Part shown: piece after piece, positions 44,171 to 56,126 of the stretch | How the letters are laid out: each line of letters begins with the position of its first letter | Position numbering within the stretch: the stretch's first letter is position 1 | Origin: Branchiostoma floridae | Lineage: Eukaryota > Chordata > Leptocardii > Amphioxiformes > Branchiostomatidae | Reading direction: 5' to 3' | DNA: 64,000 nucleotides | Assembly (NCBI RefSeq): GCF_000003815.2 | Contig: NC_049991.1 | Location: 6,639,390 to 6,703,389, forward strand | Program-made: the position numbers and the translations under genes | Notes under the pieces: model-generated | Databases searched by the model: none | Seen by the model: only the letters and a program-made list of their open reading frames with translations | What the model was told of the DNA's origin: nothing

Positions 44171-44792
44171 GTGTGTTAATGACTGTTTAAAGCTTGAACC
44201 AATCAGAAGAACAGACACACAGGACTCTGACCAATCAGAATGAGAGATATATTAGAATACACAGATCTAGAGCAAGGAGAAAAGATTTTATTCCTTGAGG
44301 GAGGAATGATCATGAATACAGTACAGTAAAAGCTTACAAAGGCTTGATATGTCCCCTTCGCTTCGCTCACTCGGTGGTTTCATTCGATGGACCAGGCGTT
44401 ATTGCACATATACACCGAGGAGCAGGCGGGTCATTAACCCCTAATTAATTAATGAAGAACTTTTAAGACAGTGTGGCTCCGCACCATAAAACTTTGAACA
44501 ACTTGAGTTTGCCGAAAAGAGGATAAACGAAGGGAAAGTTTAAGAATCATTGTGTTGGCACGACTGTAGAGACCCATTGACTGTGCCTGAACCTTTGCTC
44601 TAATTATCGTCTGACTCAATGGGGAGGCCAATACATACCAAGCAAGTGTAACCTCCTCATGGGTCGGAAGCACACAGGAACAAATTGCTCCAATTTTGGA
44701 ACTAACTTCACTGGTTAATTGGGGTGAAATTGATTTTCGGCAACACGGAGTTGAGCTTGGTCCCCAGGGGCGCCATATGTGTGACTGTATAA

Positions 44793-45037
44793 AGGTACAC
44801 TCTCACTGCACTTGGGGCAGCGGTGTGGCACTGTGGGGTCCGTAGATGACGCAACGAAATCTAGATATAAAGAACGAATTTTCTTTCGTTTTGTGTATTT
44901 TGTTGTCTTCTAAGTCATACTTTTACGCATTACTCAATATCTGCATTATCAAAAAATTGCGAAATTTGTAAAACAGTGCTGTAGTGAACGAACCCCGCAG
45001 TGCCGCCCGGTGCCGCAAGTGCAGTGAGAGTCCACCT
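44793..45037. mobile_element. MITE family B, copy 5
   Basis: Complete copy. The left end is aggtacactctcactgcact and the right end is gtgcagtgagagtccacct. Note the compensating change (ctctcac against gtgagag) shared by both ends, unlike other copies. The interior is in the copy 1 orientation. Confidence 0.85.
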
Positions 45038-45239
45038 TAATGTGGAAATCAGTACTAAAATGTCATGCATTTGGAAATAATACTGGTTGTGTGAAAGAAA
45101 ACTCTACTATCCTATGACCTACCAAGCTAATAAAATTATTCTCGAAAGGAAAACTTGCAATCTACAAGTAGAAGTTTGTCTCCGTTTAGACGTTCTTTTA
45201 GCTTTATTTGACAGGCTTTATATATGGCCAGGGTTTCAT

Positions 45240-45298
45240 TTTGTTTGCATCTAAGAGCTCAACGGTCAGGCTGCTACCAGTTGAGCCACGGGGTCATC
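45240..45298 (-). repeat. tRNA-derived SINE head
   Basis: The minus strand reads gtggctcaactggtagcagc (A-box-like) followed by ccgttgagctcttagatg. The B box is decayed (aatgaaaccctgg). Confidence 0.5.
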
Positions 45299-45544
45299 TA
45301 TTGAGGAAAGGGTAGCTCGGTCAAACTGATAAAAAACTGTAGGCAAAAAGCCAGAGGATAACAATTTCGTTTGAAGCGTTAAATTAATAATTTACAATGC
45401 CGTGCGGTTTTGATAAATCTCAATTGTAGCCTTGGGACATATCAGAATTCTATTCAGTTAGTAAAATGTGTTTATGCCGTATTGGTGACAAATACGTACT
45501 GAGCTTTATACGTAATTGAAAGGATAGGTTCATAAATCCGTCTA

Positions 45545-45660
45545 AAACATTCGGTAGGTTGTGCGTCGTGAGCTCGATCCCCGGCCGAGTCCGTAAATGG
45601 TACATGCTACTACTTTCGCATGCTTAGCACTCATTTTTGTGTAATTTCACTTTCTGTGTT
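45545..45660 (+). repeat. tRNA-derived SINE, 3' half
   Basis: B-box-like gagctcgatccccggccg followed by a body with gtaaatggtacatgctac. The A box was not recognised. Confidence 0.4.
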
Positions 45661-46600
45661 GTAGACTACAGTTCAGCTTCATTGGAACTAGGAAGCTTTA
45701 AAGATGATACAACAACTCCTGATTTGCAGTTGTCGAATTTGGGACCACCCTCACGCAATGCAAGCTCCCAAAGTCATACAACAAAATTTTCACGGACGTA
45801 CAATCTTAGATAATAACAGTCATTTTGTTGGACTTATATAAAAGTTGCCCCAAACTCAAAGGAAATATTCAGAAATGCTGAGATTGACCTGCCAAAACAC
45901 GTTCTCTTCAAAGTTCCATTGATTACAGCTGGCAGTTAAAGGAATGCTATAAGTAAGTCTGAAGCGCATGAGTGATTCCTACAGTAATATCAAGACCACT
46001 CTGGCTGCGAATGCTAAAAATGTTCCGTAAAAATGAGTAACATTACACAGGGCCTGAAAGTATAGTTCAAGATGGCAACCACAATTTTAGTTGTGTGTTT
46101 TTTTTTCGAAATAGTAGCTCATTAAGTATACGCAAATAGTTTTAACAGGATGCTACGTCACTATAGAACAAGATGATTTGCACACAACCAAGCGAATTAT
46201 TCCAACTACGTTTTGGTGAATAAAACGCCTTAAAAGATGTCAAAAACAGATGTAGCAAAAGCCTAACCTCTGCCTTGAGGGTAAAAATTCACGTGTTTTA
46301 TGTCAACTGTGTGCTGTGGAAGATGTTAGCATTAAGATTTTTATCAGATCTCTCTAGGAAGTTCCCTTCCGTGCATTTTATGCCTTCTGCCTCCAAGCTT
46401 ATCATAAATAACCTTGAAACACTTTTCACTGAGTTATCGGAGTGCATGCACTAGCTTGAAGTTTTCTCGAGTTCAGAGAATATCTACGAAGATCCTTCAA
46501 GTTGATAAACGCATGCTGAGGTTTTGTAAGACCGGAAAAACATTGTGTTCCTTGTTGAACCGAGTGCTGAAATACAAAGTAGACTTTCTGTATTTCATGA
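45661..46600. other. No gene recognised
   Basis: AT-rich non-coding sequence. Confidence 0.5.
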
Positions 46601-46610
46601 ATTCACGCTG

Positions 46611-46634
46611 TATATATATATATATATATATATA
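46611..46634 (+). repeat. (TA)n microsatellite
   Basis: About 12 ta units. Confidence 0.95.
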
Positions 46635-46639
46635 CCATC

Positions 46640-47655
46640 AGATCGGAGGAATTTGATCTACGAATGAGTGGTAAACAATGTACCTCATTGCTCTTATATT
46701 GAACAATATTCTAACTTGTGTTTCTACAATATGTGTCTGTAATATCATCATATCATGATGTCTAAAACACAATCTGATGCATTTTAGTTTTACATCAATG
46801 CTAAAATGAAACTGTCGGATCACTTCAGCCAAAATGTTGAGAAAAAAAACCTTCTTTTGTTCCAAAAACATATCCGAAAAAAACATAATTTTTTTTAATC
46901 ATCAAATAGGATATGCCCTGGAAAACAGGATATTCAAACAATAAAGCATGAATCATACCGAGTCACGATGATATATTTTTGGAGCCAATGTTTGAATCGT
47001 TTGATCCGAAGGAAATTGTTATCAACCAAATATGGCGAACCTTTGACTTATCAAAGACTCTTAACACGGCTCTCTGTGATGTTTATTTCCTTCGCAAATA
47101 GACTGGCTAGACTTGATTTGATCATAAATACAATCTATTACGTTATATCTGGTTCTATATTATCTCCTACAGGCCATAAAAACTTAGTTTCCTTGCGATT
47201 CATGATCAGTTCAATTCAAATCAACCTATTTTTGTAAATTGCCGGCACTGTATATCAATTTGCATCACCCAGCGACCTGCTACAATATTGTGTTTTACGA
47301 CGAAGTCTTTGATAATAAATGAATTTGTTATATGTACGATTTCATGAGGTCGTCTCCATGGCATGAAGTTTTGTATGGTTTATATGTGATTGAGGTCAAC
47401 CTATTCTTGTTAATAACATTCCCGATGGAACTTAGGCAATGCGCACAGCCTTCTCTCTATAGCACTGGACAAAGACATAGCAATAGAAGTGCCACGTATT
47501 AGTATTGAGTAAATGCACACAGATAGCAATGGCATGTTGAAGAAGATTATATTTGCACTTTGCAACGCTATACTTGGAATTGAGACCACTTCAATACCGC
47601 TACTCACTAGTAAGAGCATGCTTGCCATAAACATACATTTATGGAGCGTGCACAC
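46640..47655. other. No gene recognised
   Basis: AT-rich non-coding sequence. Confidence 0.5.
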
Positions 47656-47659
47656 ATAA

Positions 47660-47852
47660 ACTGTAAATGCAGAAATGTTCGCGGTGGTTTTATGTTCGAG
47701 GTTTGCGGGGTGGCCACTTCACCGGCAACATTTTTACCGTGGCAGTAAAAGACTACAGTGTATGGTGCTACCGCGAACTTAAAACCACCGCGGACAGTCT
47801 TATTTCGTGCTACCGCGAAATTTAATCCCCGCGAACGTAACTGCATTTACAT
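47660..47852. mobile_element. Foldback MITE (ctgtaaatgcag ends)
   Basis: The left end ctgtaaatgcagaaatgttc, then gcggtggttttatgttcg, is inverted at the right end (accgcgaaat ... cgcgaacgtaactgcattta). Almost the whole 190 bp could fold into one hairpin. No coding capacity. Confidence 0.7.
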
Positions 47853-47859
47853 CAAGCGT

Positions 47860-48895
47860 TGGAAATGTAAAACATTACGTTGCTCTTTAAACTTTAAAAT
47901 AGGTAATTCTTTTACGTTTGCTTACAATTTGCCTCAAATAACAAACGTTAACCCTCAGCTTCGATCTTTTGTAGCTTTTACAGACTCCTCTAACATGGGC
48001 AGGGAAGTTAAAAGGTGAAGGTATGGCTTTGATTAGGGCCATGGTTGTTAGTGCAACAAGGTCGATCGAAGTTTTGCCCTTGAATATCACCTTCAACCTC
48101 TAGTGTCTTTTCAGTTAGTCCTGTGCTAAGCTAGCTTTTGTTCACATTTCCAAATCGGGAAGTTAGGTGGTGGGTGCTTAAGAATTTTTTAAGTGTACAT
48201 CAAGATACAATTAAAGCTCATGACTAAGTCTTTCTTTAAAGTTGACCTTAGCATTAGTTATGACAAATTAGCCTTCAATATTAGTACCTTTTTAACAATG
48301 AGTATCATTTTTGTGCTACAAACGAATTTCATCAATTATAACTTATAATATAAATGTAAATAAGTTCCTTTTTAATAGCAAAGATGCAGAATGTTAAATA
48401 AATGGCAACACGGCAAACACAACAAGAAAATATAACATGACATGCCATAGTTTCATGAATATTCTTAAAAGAAGATGTACGATAATGATTTTGTTGCACT
48501 GGACGTCTTGCTGGACTATGTGTAATCCCTAAAACATCTGTTGCCCTTAACTAACAGAGTATTCAAATGTCAAGCAGCATCTTCTGAGTGGGTAAAGGAC
48601 CCTTTGATGATGACCACTCATGACAAATAAGGTAGCGGAGGACGGTAGTGTGGGGGCTTCAAAGTTGTGGGAGCTTCAAAGTTCAGAACAACTGCTTGAT
48701 CTAATGTTGAATAATGTGGCGGAAAAACCAGTCTATATTCAGAAATTGGTGTGTTGGGGGTAATGTAATTGTAGGCAGAGTTTTGATGACGTGTAAGCGT
48801 CATCGACGTATGACGTTTGAAGAATCTTAAGTGCATCGTTTAAAACGAAATCTCGAGCACGTATTTGGAGTAACTGTGGCGTGGGAAGTTGCGGT
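47860..48895. other. No gene recognised
   Basis: AT-rich non-coding sequence. Confidence 0.5.
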
Positions 48896-48900
48896 TGTGT

Positions 48901-49075
48901 GACGTATAGGTAGGTTATGTGGTCCACAACATAGAGGTCCTGGGTTCGAGTTCTAGCATGTACATGTGATGCCAACTTTGTATCTCTGGGGAAGACGCGT
49001 TTCTCACTTCACCAAAATGTACAAAATTGGTACCTAATAACTCCGGTTTGGTTTGATCTGCTTTATTAGGATCTC
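48901..49075 (+). repeat. tRNA-derived SINE, most complete copy
   Basis: A-box-like gacgtataggtagg, B-box-like gggttcgagttct at 48942, then a body with tttctcacttcaccaaaatg, ggtacctaataactccggtt and a tail toward tggtttgatctgctttatta. This copy links the tRNA-like head to the body seen alone at 140-215 and 6946-7036. Confidence 0.6.
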
Positions 49076-49079
49076 ATGA

Positions 49080-50555
49080 TCAAGATTGTGAAATGCGTCT
49101 TCTATTCATCTTTTATAGGTCTTGTCCATTACCCACTGTAACAGGTCGATCGAAAAAATAAGTTAGGGTCGACAGGCTTTTGCTTTGGTTGGTTGGGTAA
49201 GACAACATACTTTACCCCAGGCATACATTGCGGGTATTTTAGTCCTCCAAACTTATAAACCTTTGACTGCTAGATCTATAGAATATGACCGTCCTTTATC
49301 TCACGTAATACACAAAGCTACCAGAAAAGGGTAACAGTCTGAAATGGACTGAAAAAAAGGGACCGTAGCTAACTTACTCCGTGACGTATTCATGGCTTCC
49401 ACCGCATCAGTTTCAATAACATATAATATGTCGATGATATGGACAGTCCCAGACAGGCAAATAACGAACAACAGGGAAGAAAACGAAGCCCCAATATTAC
49501 TGATAGCCTACCAGCACAAAGTATGTATGTGTACTTGTTTATTTTGACACTGGCACTGACCAATGCAATGTGCTAAGAAGCCAGAGTCTAACACCTGTTT
49601 GGGGATTCTCTACCGTGCGACAGTTCTTCTTCACGTTAGACAACTTGCATTGTTTCATCGCGCAACTGAGTGCATACGATATGCCAATCTACATACGAAT
49701 GCGGCAAACGGAACATAGAGATACAAATACCAACATTCATCACATCTCCCGATCACAATACTCTCCGTCACAGAGTAACAATATATTTTTTTCTTACATT
49801 TGAGCTACAAACTGCAGTATATGTTTATTTCCCTTTGTGTCATAGCCCTTTTATACATCCTACGCTTTCCTTGTGTCCCTAGATATGGCGTTTTCTCCAA
49901 GAGCCATCAAGTAAGAAACCTTCAAATGCCTCCAGCCCATCTAAGGGTCATCTACTGTCATTGACAAGACGTATGCGTTAATCCTTTTTAATCGTTTAAT
50001 CCGCCTTGTACGTCTTATCGAGTCCCGGATGTCGTCTTCAGAGTCGCCGAAGGATCAAGATGGATCGAGGGGTGTTTCATCAATATGCAAATCTCGCGAG
50101 AAATCGCGTGATGACGGATGTGGCTCAAACAAGAAGATGGGCCAGTGAAATCCTGGAGGATTAGTGTTTAATCCTGGGATAGTAAATCAAGGAAAATATC
50201 CATCATTTTCTTTTTGGTACTGGCCCCAATATACCAAATATCAGTCCTTATCATTCAGTAATTTAGAAAATCTGACAGGATATGTCGCAAATCTCAACGA
50301 TATATCTGATAACGTCCTTATCTTATTATTGCTTAGAGGCTCCCCATTCCTTTCCGATTCAAAGAACACTAAACTATAAGTCTAGTACTCTTACAGTTCT
50401 TCCAACTATCTAAAAAAGAAACCAAATTATTTTAGTAGCAAAACGTTCCTCCTACCAGCCTTGTATTACCTGTTTAGAATTTACCTGAGTGTACATCAAT
50501 TTCATTCTTCTTACCGTTTATGATTATTGTTATGTGGTCTATTTGACATGATTTG
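49080..50555. other. No gene recognised
   Basis: Non-coding sequence. Confidence 0.5.
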
Positions 50556-50559
50556 TTAC

Positions 50560-50712
50560 GCTTGTGCTTTGCATGTCTCTATTTGCTTTTCACTTTCTGT
50601 ATTTGTAGTATATGTTATTTACTTGTAATGGACCCTGTTGTTGGTGACACGAAAATAAGCTGAAAGCTTGTCGTCATCACGTCCTGTATTTAAATGTTGC
50701 AATAAATAAATC
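50560..50712 (+). mobile_element. LINE-like 3' UTR and tail
   Basis: A T-rich 3' UTR-like stretch ends gctgaaagcttgtcgtcatc ... gcaataaataaatcaagg, consistent with a 3' end of a LINE copy in plus orientation. Confidence 0.35.
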
Positions 50713-50714
50713 AA

Positions 50715-52420
50715 GGATATCTATTGGTGATTATTTACGTGAATCTATGGGATGGATGGCTGACTGGAAGGATACACAATTTGACTCTTGGTAGTCCAAA
50801 AGTTCAAGGAATGTTGGAATAAAGATGATCTGGATCAAAGTTGAAGTGTAATTTCCAAGTTGGACTTTCCAAGATTTTCAACTGTCCAACTTCAGTCTTT
50901 GCCAAAGAAATGAGAAATCCTCTCCTTATGTATCATGGTCTCTTCTTCGCAATTCTTCGCAAATTGGAAGAGGAGAGAAGAGACTCGGGAGCTATATTAC
51001 GGTTGGATACCAGGCTACTCCTTATGTGACGTTACGTAATGCAGACAGAACACGTGACTAGCGAAGTGGATCTAAAGTTGCAGGGAAAGTCTATATCGCG
51101 CCCCGTCTCTGTTGAGGGAGGAATTTCAAGCCATAATATAGAAAGCTTCTATTGTAATTCCTCTTGCGAAAATCATTTTCTGTCCGGTAAACTTACAATG
51201 ATATCAAGAATAGAACCTTGGGCACATACACGTTTTCTTTGTGCAAAAACTAAAATGAAAACATCATGTCGTTTCTTCAAATCATGTTCAACAACAACAA
51301 CCAAAAAAACGGAGAGGAAGTAAGTTTGAAAAATGACGCCACCTATTCATAAACTTCGACCAAAATATCTATAGAATACGAATCAATTTCCAACGCATGG
51401 CACTGACTTAAAGGAGGAAATGGCATGAATCAGACAGACGGACCAGGCGCCATAGAACTGCCAGACTTAAAAAAAACCTTTTCCAAGACTCTACTGAAGA
51501 AGCCATATGTTATGACATACATGTGTTTTGTGCTGCACCCTTTCAACAGTGATATCAGCCAAGACGCCTGTACAGACACCCACTCGCATATTTTACTTGA
51601 CTTAAGAATACATATACGTGTTATCGACGCATGTTGACGTAAAAAGAGACGGTCTGGCGGAAAACGATAACTCTATCTCTAATTCTATAGAAAAGTTTTA
51701 ATCTTACTGTACATAGGAACAACACAGCAGTCGCAATGTTGAACAAACCTATGAAACAACTAAAAGTCATAAAAACCCGCTTGCTGAAAAACATTATAGA
51801 AAGATTTTTCCTAACATCGGTTTCACTAGATTTTACATTATCTTTTATTGAAAATTGATATTCAGGTACGTTAATTCCATAAAACGTGATAATAACAAAA
51901 GCCAATGATTAGTTGGGTAACCCTTAGTTAGCTGATTGCATAGCTTAACAAATTTAAAAAAGTAAATTCGGTGGCAAACGATCTTCAATATCTTTTCTGA
52001 TATTGTGTCTAATATTTTTCTTTCGCCATACCCTCAAAAAGATGCGTTTATTTAATAAACACATGCCTGACAAATGGTTTTCTTAAGCGGCTTCGGGCGA
52101 CGTGAATTTTACAGACGGATAAGGAACCTTCGGTTTGTTATTATTTCTAATAAATGTTGCGCGAAAATGCCACAGCAAGGCGTATAAAGTCCAGTTCTGA
52201 AAGTATTTAGTCATAAGTTTATCTTTGCTGACCGGACTTTGAAAGCATACTCGTTTTCAGAGACAACTTACTAATAGCTTGGACCTAAACTTTTATATAA
52301 CGGGAGGTGCCCTAATATGGCGCGCTTTTTCAAATGCTCAAACTCATGGCGCTCCATCAGAAGTTGCCAGAGAGTGGTCAAATTTTGATGAGTGATTTTT
52401 TATATTATTCATCACATTAG
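50715..52420. other. No gene recognised
   Basis: Short frames at 50841-51029 and 51425-51637 begin with ATG but have no splice-like borders or domains. Confidence 0.4.
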
Positions 52421-52428
52421 GATACTTA

Positions 52429-52695
52429 GATAAGAAATACATCCATACGGAAAACTTTGACAAGGCGGGCCGTGGGGGCCTTGAAAAGAGGCGACACGTC
52501 CATGCTGAAGATAGAAGGAGAAGGAGAAAGAAGGCGGCTTACCAGACCGTCTCCTCTGCCCAGTTCACCTGCCAGCGGTGCAGCAGCTAGAGTGTGTATC
52601 ATAGGGCTGTTCATCCACACGAGGGCCTGCAGACCTTCCAGATCTTCCGTCACATCCTCGACTTCGGAGAAAGAGCCATGGTGATGATGATTATA
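52429..52695 (-). CDS. Candidate exon region, unidentified gene
   Basis: The minus-strand frame is open from 52695 to a stop at 52426-52428 and is clearly richer in G+C than its surroundings. It reads FSEVEDVTEDLEGLQALVWM, then NSPMIHTLAAAPLAGELGRG, with an acidic start and a hydrophobic middle. Directly after GDGL is a sequence with every mark of an intron: ctg|gtaagc, a long pyrimidine run (cttctttctccttctcc) and atcttcag|c. It is only about 38 bases long, short for a chordate intron. Read straight through, the pyrimidine tract gives a Ser/Pro-rich segment (SRLLSPSPSIFS). Either reading is possible. Family not recognised. Confidence 0.33.
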
Positions 52696-52825
52696 CTAAC
52701 ATTATTACAAGTATGGTGTTTATCTAGTAAAGGGACGGTCACATTGGTTGTAGGTTGCCGTACAATTTTGATGACAAAATTTTCAAGCAGAAACAACCAC
52801 CAACATGGATCTTAGACAGCCATTT

Positions 52826-53124
52826 CTGAAAAAAGAGACTCTTTTACACAACCATTGCTTTATTCTCACCAAAATTTTCTTCGGGGCAATTCTGACTGCA
52901 GGACAGGTGTCCAAGTCTTCGTACCCCATTATAAATATGTTTGTATAAAGCTGCCTGTACATAAGTGAAACATTTTGTGACCGAATCTGAACTGTGAGCA
53001 GCGACACCTGTGCTGCAGTACCATGTGAACCAGTCAGAATTGCCCTGAAAAAAAGTGACAGACGGTTACCGAAACGTTGGTAAGAATAAAACATTGGTTG
53101 TGTAAAAAGATTCTCTTTATTCAG
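52826..53124. mobile_element. Foldback MITE with ~80-95 bp inverted arms
   Basis: Left arm 52826-52906 (actcttttacacaaccattg, ggggcaattctgactg) is repeated inverted at 53028-53124 (cagtcagaattgccctgaaa, acattggttgtgtaaaaaga). The right arm has an extra ~10-15 bases (cagacggttaccgaaacg). A 133-codon minus-strand frame across it is a by-product. Confidence 0.7.
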
Positions 53125-53129
53125 TGACG

Positions 53130-53800
53130 CACCAACCTGATGAAACTTTTCACGGACAGCCCTTTCTGGTAGTGTCGGCAGCAAAGGTTTGACACGTTCA
53201 TGGCGGTCCCAAGAATTGCTCTAATGACTTTGTTCAATGCAAGGCCTTTGGACCACTTCTTGTCAATTAACAAAGTAGATGGATGATGGAAATGATAATG
53301 CTAGGAAATATGTAGCGGTGAACACTGGATTTAGAGGCTTGAAGCTTGTATACAGGAGGGACAAAGTTGTCATCGAGAGTGACACAGTCTGGGGATAGAA
53401 TACTTCTTATATATATATATATATATATATCGAGAAATCACATCCTGTAAAAAAGTATTCTTTGTTCTGTAAGTTTTGTATACTTTATTTTTGATAAAGA
53501 AAAACGGTGGGTTCTGTTCGAAACGTCTGAATAAATGTTATGTATGTAATGTATATCCAGCAGTAAGAATTGATTCAACTACATGTTTTTTATGCCTCTC
53601 ATATAATATTCTGTGCGGCGAAAATCACCACCACACAAGATACGAATCTACCACACGTGCCTTTAAAGTTTCTTTGGAGTCATTGGTCTGCCGTTAGGAG
53701 TGCCGTATGATATTTACAGTTCCGAAAATGTGCCAAAGCTTTGGATTCAAATAAGTAGTCCGCCTTCACTTAAGTTTTGTCCATAGCTTTATCTTCTTTC
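53130..53800. other. No gene recognised; (TA)n at 53409-53431
   Basis: Non-coding sequence with one dinucleotide microsatellite. Confidence 0.55.
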
Positions 53801-53805
53801 TCCAG

Positions 53806-53950
53806 CTTGAGACGCCCTTTGAAAGCGAGCCTTAGAAAATGATGAAAAACAAGAGCGGGCTCTTTACTGAAGCCGATACCATTAGCCATTTAAGTGAAAG
53901 CCCGGCGAAGGAACAGCCGATCGTTTTACAAAGAAGAAACATTTCTAAAG
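53806..53950 (+). CDS. Candidate first coding exon, unidentified gene
   Basis: An excellent acceptor-like tract (agctttatcttctttctccag) ends at 53805. Thirty-three bases later an ATG in good context (agaaaATGatg) opens 37 codons to a donor-like aaag|gtactc at 53950/53951. They read MMKNKSGLFTEADTISHLSE, then SPAKEQPIVLQRRNISK. The frame is closed upstream by TAG, so the exon would hold the end of the 5' UTR and the start of the protein. The peptide is hydrophilic with no domain I recognise. Without splicing the frame runs 39 codons further into less protein-like sequence. Confidence 0.33.
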
Positions 53951-53954
53951 GTAC

Positions 53955-54790
53955 TCAGGAAGATAAAGAACACGAAATACTTTATTCTACTTCAAGAGAG
54001 CGTAAAGAGGTTTGGGGGTTATATATAAATCCCCCTTCTAGTTTCTTCTTTCTGGTGTTATATACTTAGTTACAAATTTACGAACGATGTTTTGCAGTGA
54101 TGTATACTGTAACTAGATGCGTACTCTTGCCTTGCTTTTAAAGATGTTACAAAGTGTAACTAATCCGACAGCCTTCCCGACATGTGCATGCCGTTTACAC
54201 ACAGGAAATACTGTAAAAGTGGCAATATTTTAGTGATGTTCTTCAACTAATAAAACATTTCACATTCTTACAGTAAAATTGTACATGTCAGTTTCAACAT
54301 TAGATTATCTTTAAAGAGAAGAAGTTTATTTGCAAGTTCATACGCGATGGCTAATTGCAAGTACATGGTATAAACATAAGAGATATACAAGTGACAATGA
54401 ACAGTTATAAACAATATTCTACTCGGATACTAGTGTTGGCTATGTCTAAACAGGTTGGGTTTGACTTCTTTTTTTTAAGTAGATTGAGACGAAAATCCAC
54501 TTTTCTACAATTTGTGTGTTTCGTTATTTCAAGAGAAAAGTGGCTTTATGTTCGTCTGTAAATGTCGGAAAGTTGGGATAAGTCTTTGTGGCTTCTCAAG
54601 ACAGGGTGATTCTTTCGGTTTTGTTGAATGAACACTTGGAAATAAAATGCGTTTCGTCTTCCACGTCCACACGATGATATACAATACACCGCTCCCACCT
54701 TTCCCACCATTTCTCCCTATCGGGAAATTGCATCTCCTGAAAAATTTCTCTGTTAACATCATTATATTTCAGCCATACATAGTATGGTGA
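53955..54790. other. No gene recognised
   Basis: AT-rich non-coding sequence. Confidence 0.5.
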
Positions 54791-54809
54791 AATATATTGT
54801 ATTCGTAAT

Positions 54810-55560
54810 GTTTCTTCTTTCTTTCTTTCTTCTTTCTCCTGTCAAATCTTCAAAGTGATTCATCTCCGCCGTTCCTGGACCGAATGACCTGAAATTTGGC
54901 ACAGGGGTAGAATAGGCCAATACCTTGATGCTTTTTTCTCAGTTTTTTCATATCTGCCTCTAAAATGATTTTATTGAGATTTTTTGGTCAATTTTAGACC
55001 AAAACTGTATATTTTGGCCCCTGTACCCTGGTATTACAACCAAATGAGCTGAAATTTGACAGAGATGTGCCTTGATAATGCCCCCATATAAATTCGATAA
55101 CACTTTTGGTGTACAGTACAACAAAATGCTTATTTTTGCGATTTTTTGACCAATTTTTGACCATAAAAGGACACTTTTGGCCCCTGTACCCTGGTATTAC
55201 AACCAAATGAGCTGAAATTTGACAGAGATGTGCCTTGATAATGCCCCCATATAAATTCGATAACACTTTTGGTGTACAGTACAACAAAATGCTTATTTTT
55301 GCGATTTTTTTTACCAATTTTTGACCAAAAAAGGACACTTTTGGCTCCTGTACCTTGGTATTGCAACCGAATGAGCTGAAATTTGACACAGATGTGCCTT
55401 GATAATCCCGTCATATAAATTCAATAACACTTTTGGTGTACAGTGCAACAAAATGCTTATTTTTGCGTTTTTGGGCCAATTTTTGACCAAAAAATGACAC
55501 TTTTGGCCCCTGTACCCTGGTATTACAATTAAATGACCTGAAATTTGGTATAGATAGGCA
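54810..55560 (+). repeat. ~163 bp satellite, 3-4 units, with lead-in
   Basis: A (tttc)n tract (54812-54835) and a lead unit (ttcctggaccgaatgacctg) precede tandem units whose ctgtaccctgg motifs lie at 55021, 55184, 55348 and 55510 (periods 162-164). Each unit has aaatgagctgaaatttgaca, taacacttttggtgtacagt and ggacacttttggcccctgta. Long minus-strand frames here come from the repeat period. Confidence 0.85.
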
Positions 55561-56117
55561 TTAGATACTTGGTAACAGGATTCAAGTAAAATTTTTGACA
55601 TAAACAACTTTAAAATGATTAATTTTGGCACTTTTCTGAGGGGAAATTTGTTTTCTTTTGGCCTCCTGACGTGACCTTCCGTGACCCCGCACAGAGCCAC
55701 ACCTGTGCGCGTCAGCCGGAGAGTTAATTGAATCAAAGACCTAGCCAATCAGCGAAGATGAGGCCAAAGGCTAATTAATATTCATAAGCGGGGCCTCATG
55801 ATCCCGTATATAGCAGTGTTCCCGCCAGGAGGAGCGAAGCCCGCCTAAGGCTCTCGCATTTTAGACTATTCAGAAGGCTTTGTATTGTATCAGTTCTTAG
55901 GGGCATATCTATGATAATCGCAGCAGTCACTTAACTTCTCTTCAGGAGTTTAGCGTAACACTATTTCAGGTCAAACCGTCAAAGGCAACTAAAAACAAAC
56001 TTAAACGTTACTGAGTTCAACAGTACTTATAACTTGTTATCCGAAGTTAAAACGCTAGCGATGGTATTTTCGCTGCGCTGTTAGCTCCGTGCGACTGTTG
56101 CTGACGGTCTTATAACG
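55508..56117 (+). repeat. Long direct repeat F, copy 1
   Basis: Runs from cccctgtaccctggtatt through tttggtatagataggcatta, gagccacacctgtgcgcgtc, gctaattaatattcataagc, gactattcagaaggcttt and cgctgcgctgttagctccgt. The last satellite unit is also its start. The same course is repeated at 56127-56870. Confidence 0.75.
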
Positions 56118-56126
56118 GTATATTTT

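Noticed and set aside
52783-53184. 133-codon minus-strand frame
   Set aside because: Lies across both arms of a foldback MITE, so the frame is explained by the inverted repeat.
54994-55748. Three long minus-strand frames of 94-145 codons
   Set aside because: They follow the 163 bp satellite. The same peptide recurs with each unit in different frames.
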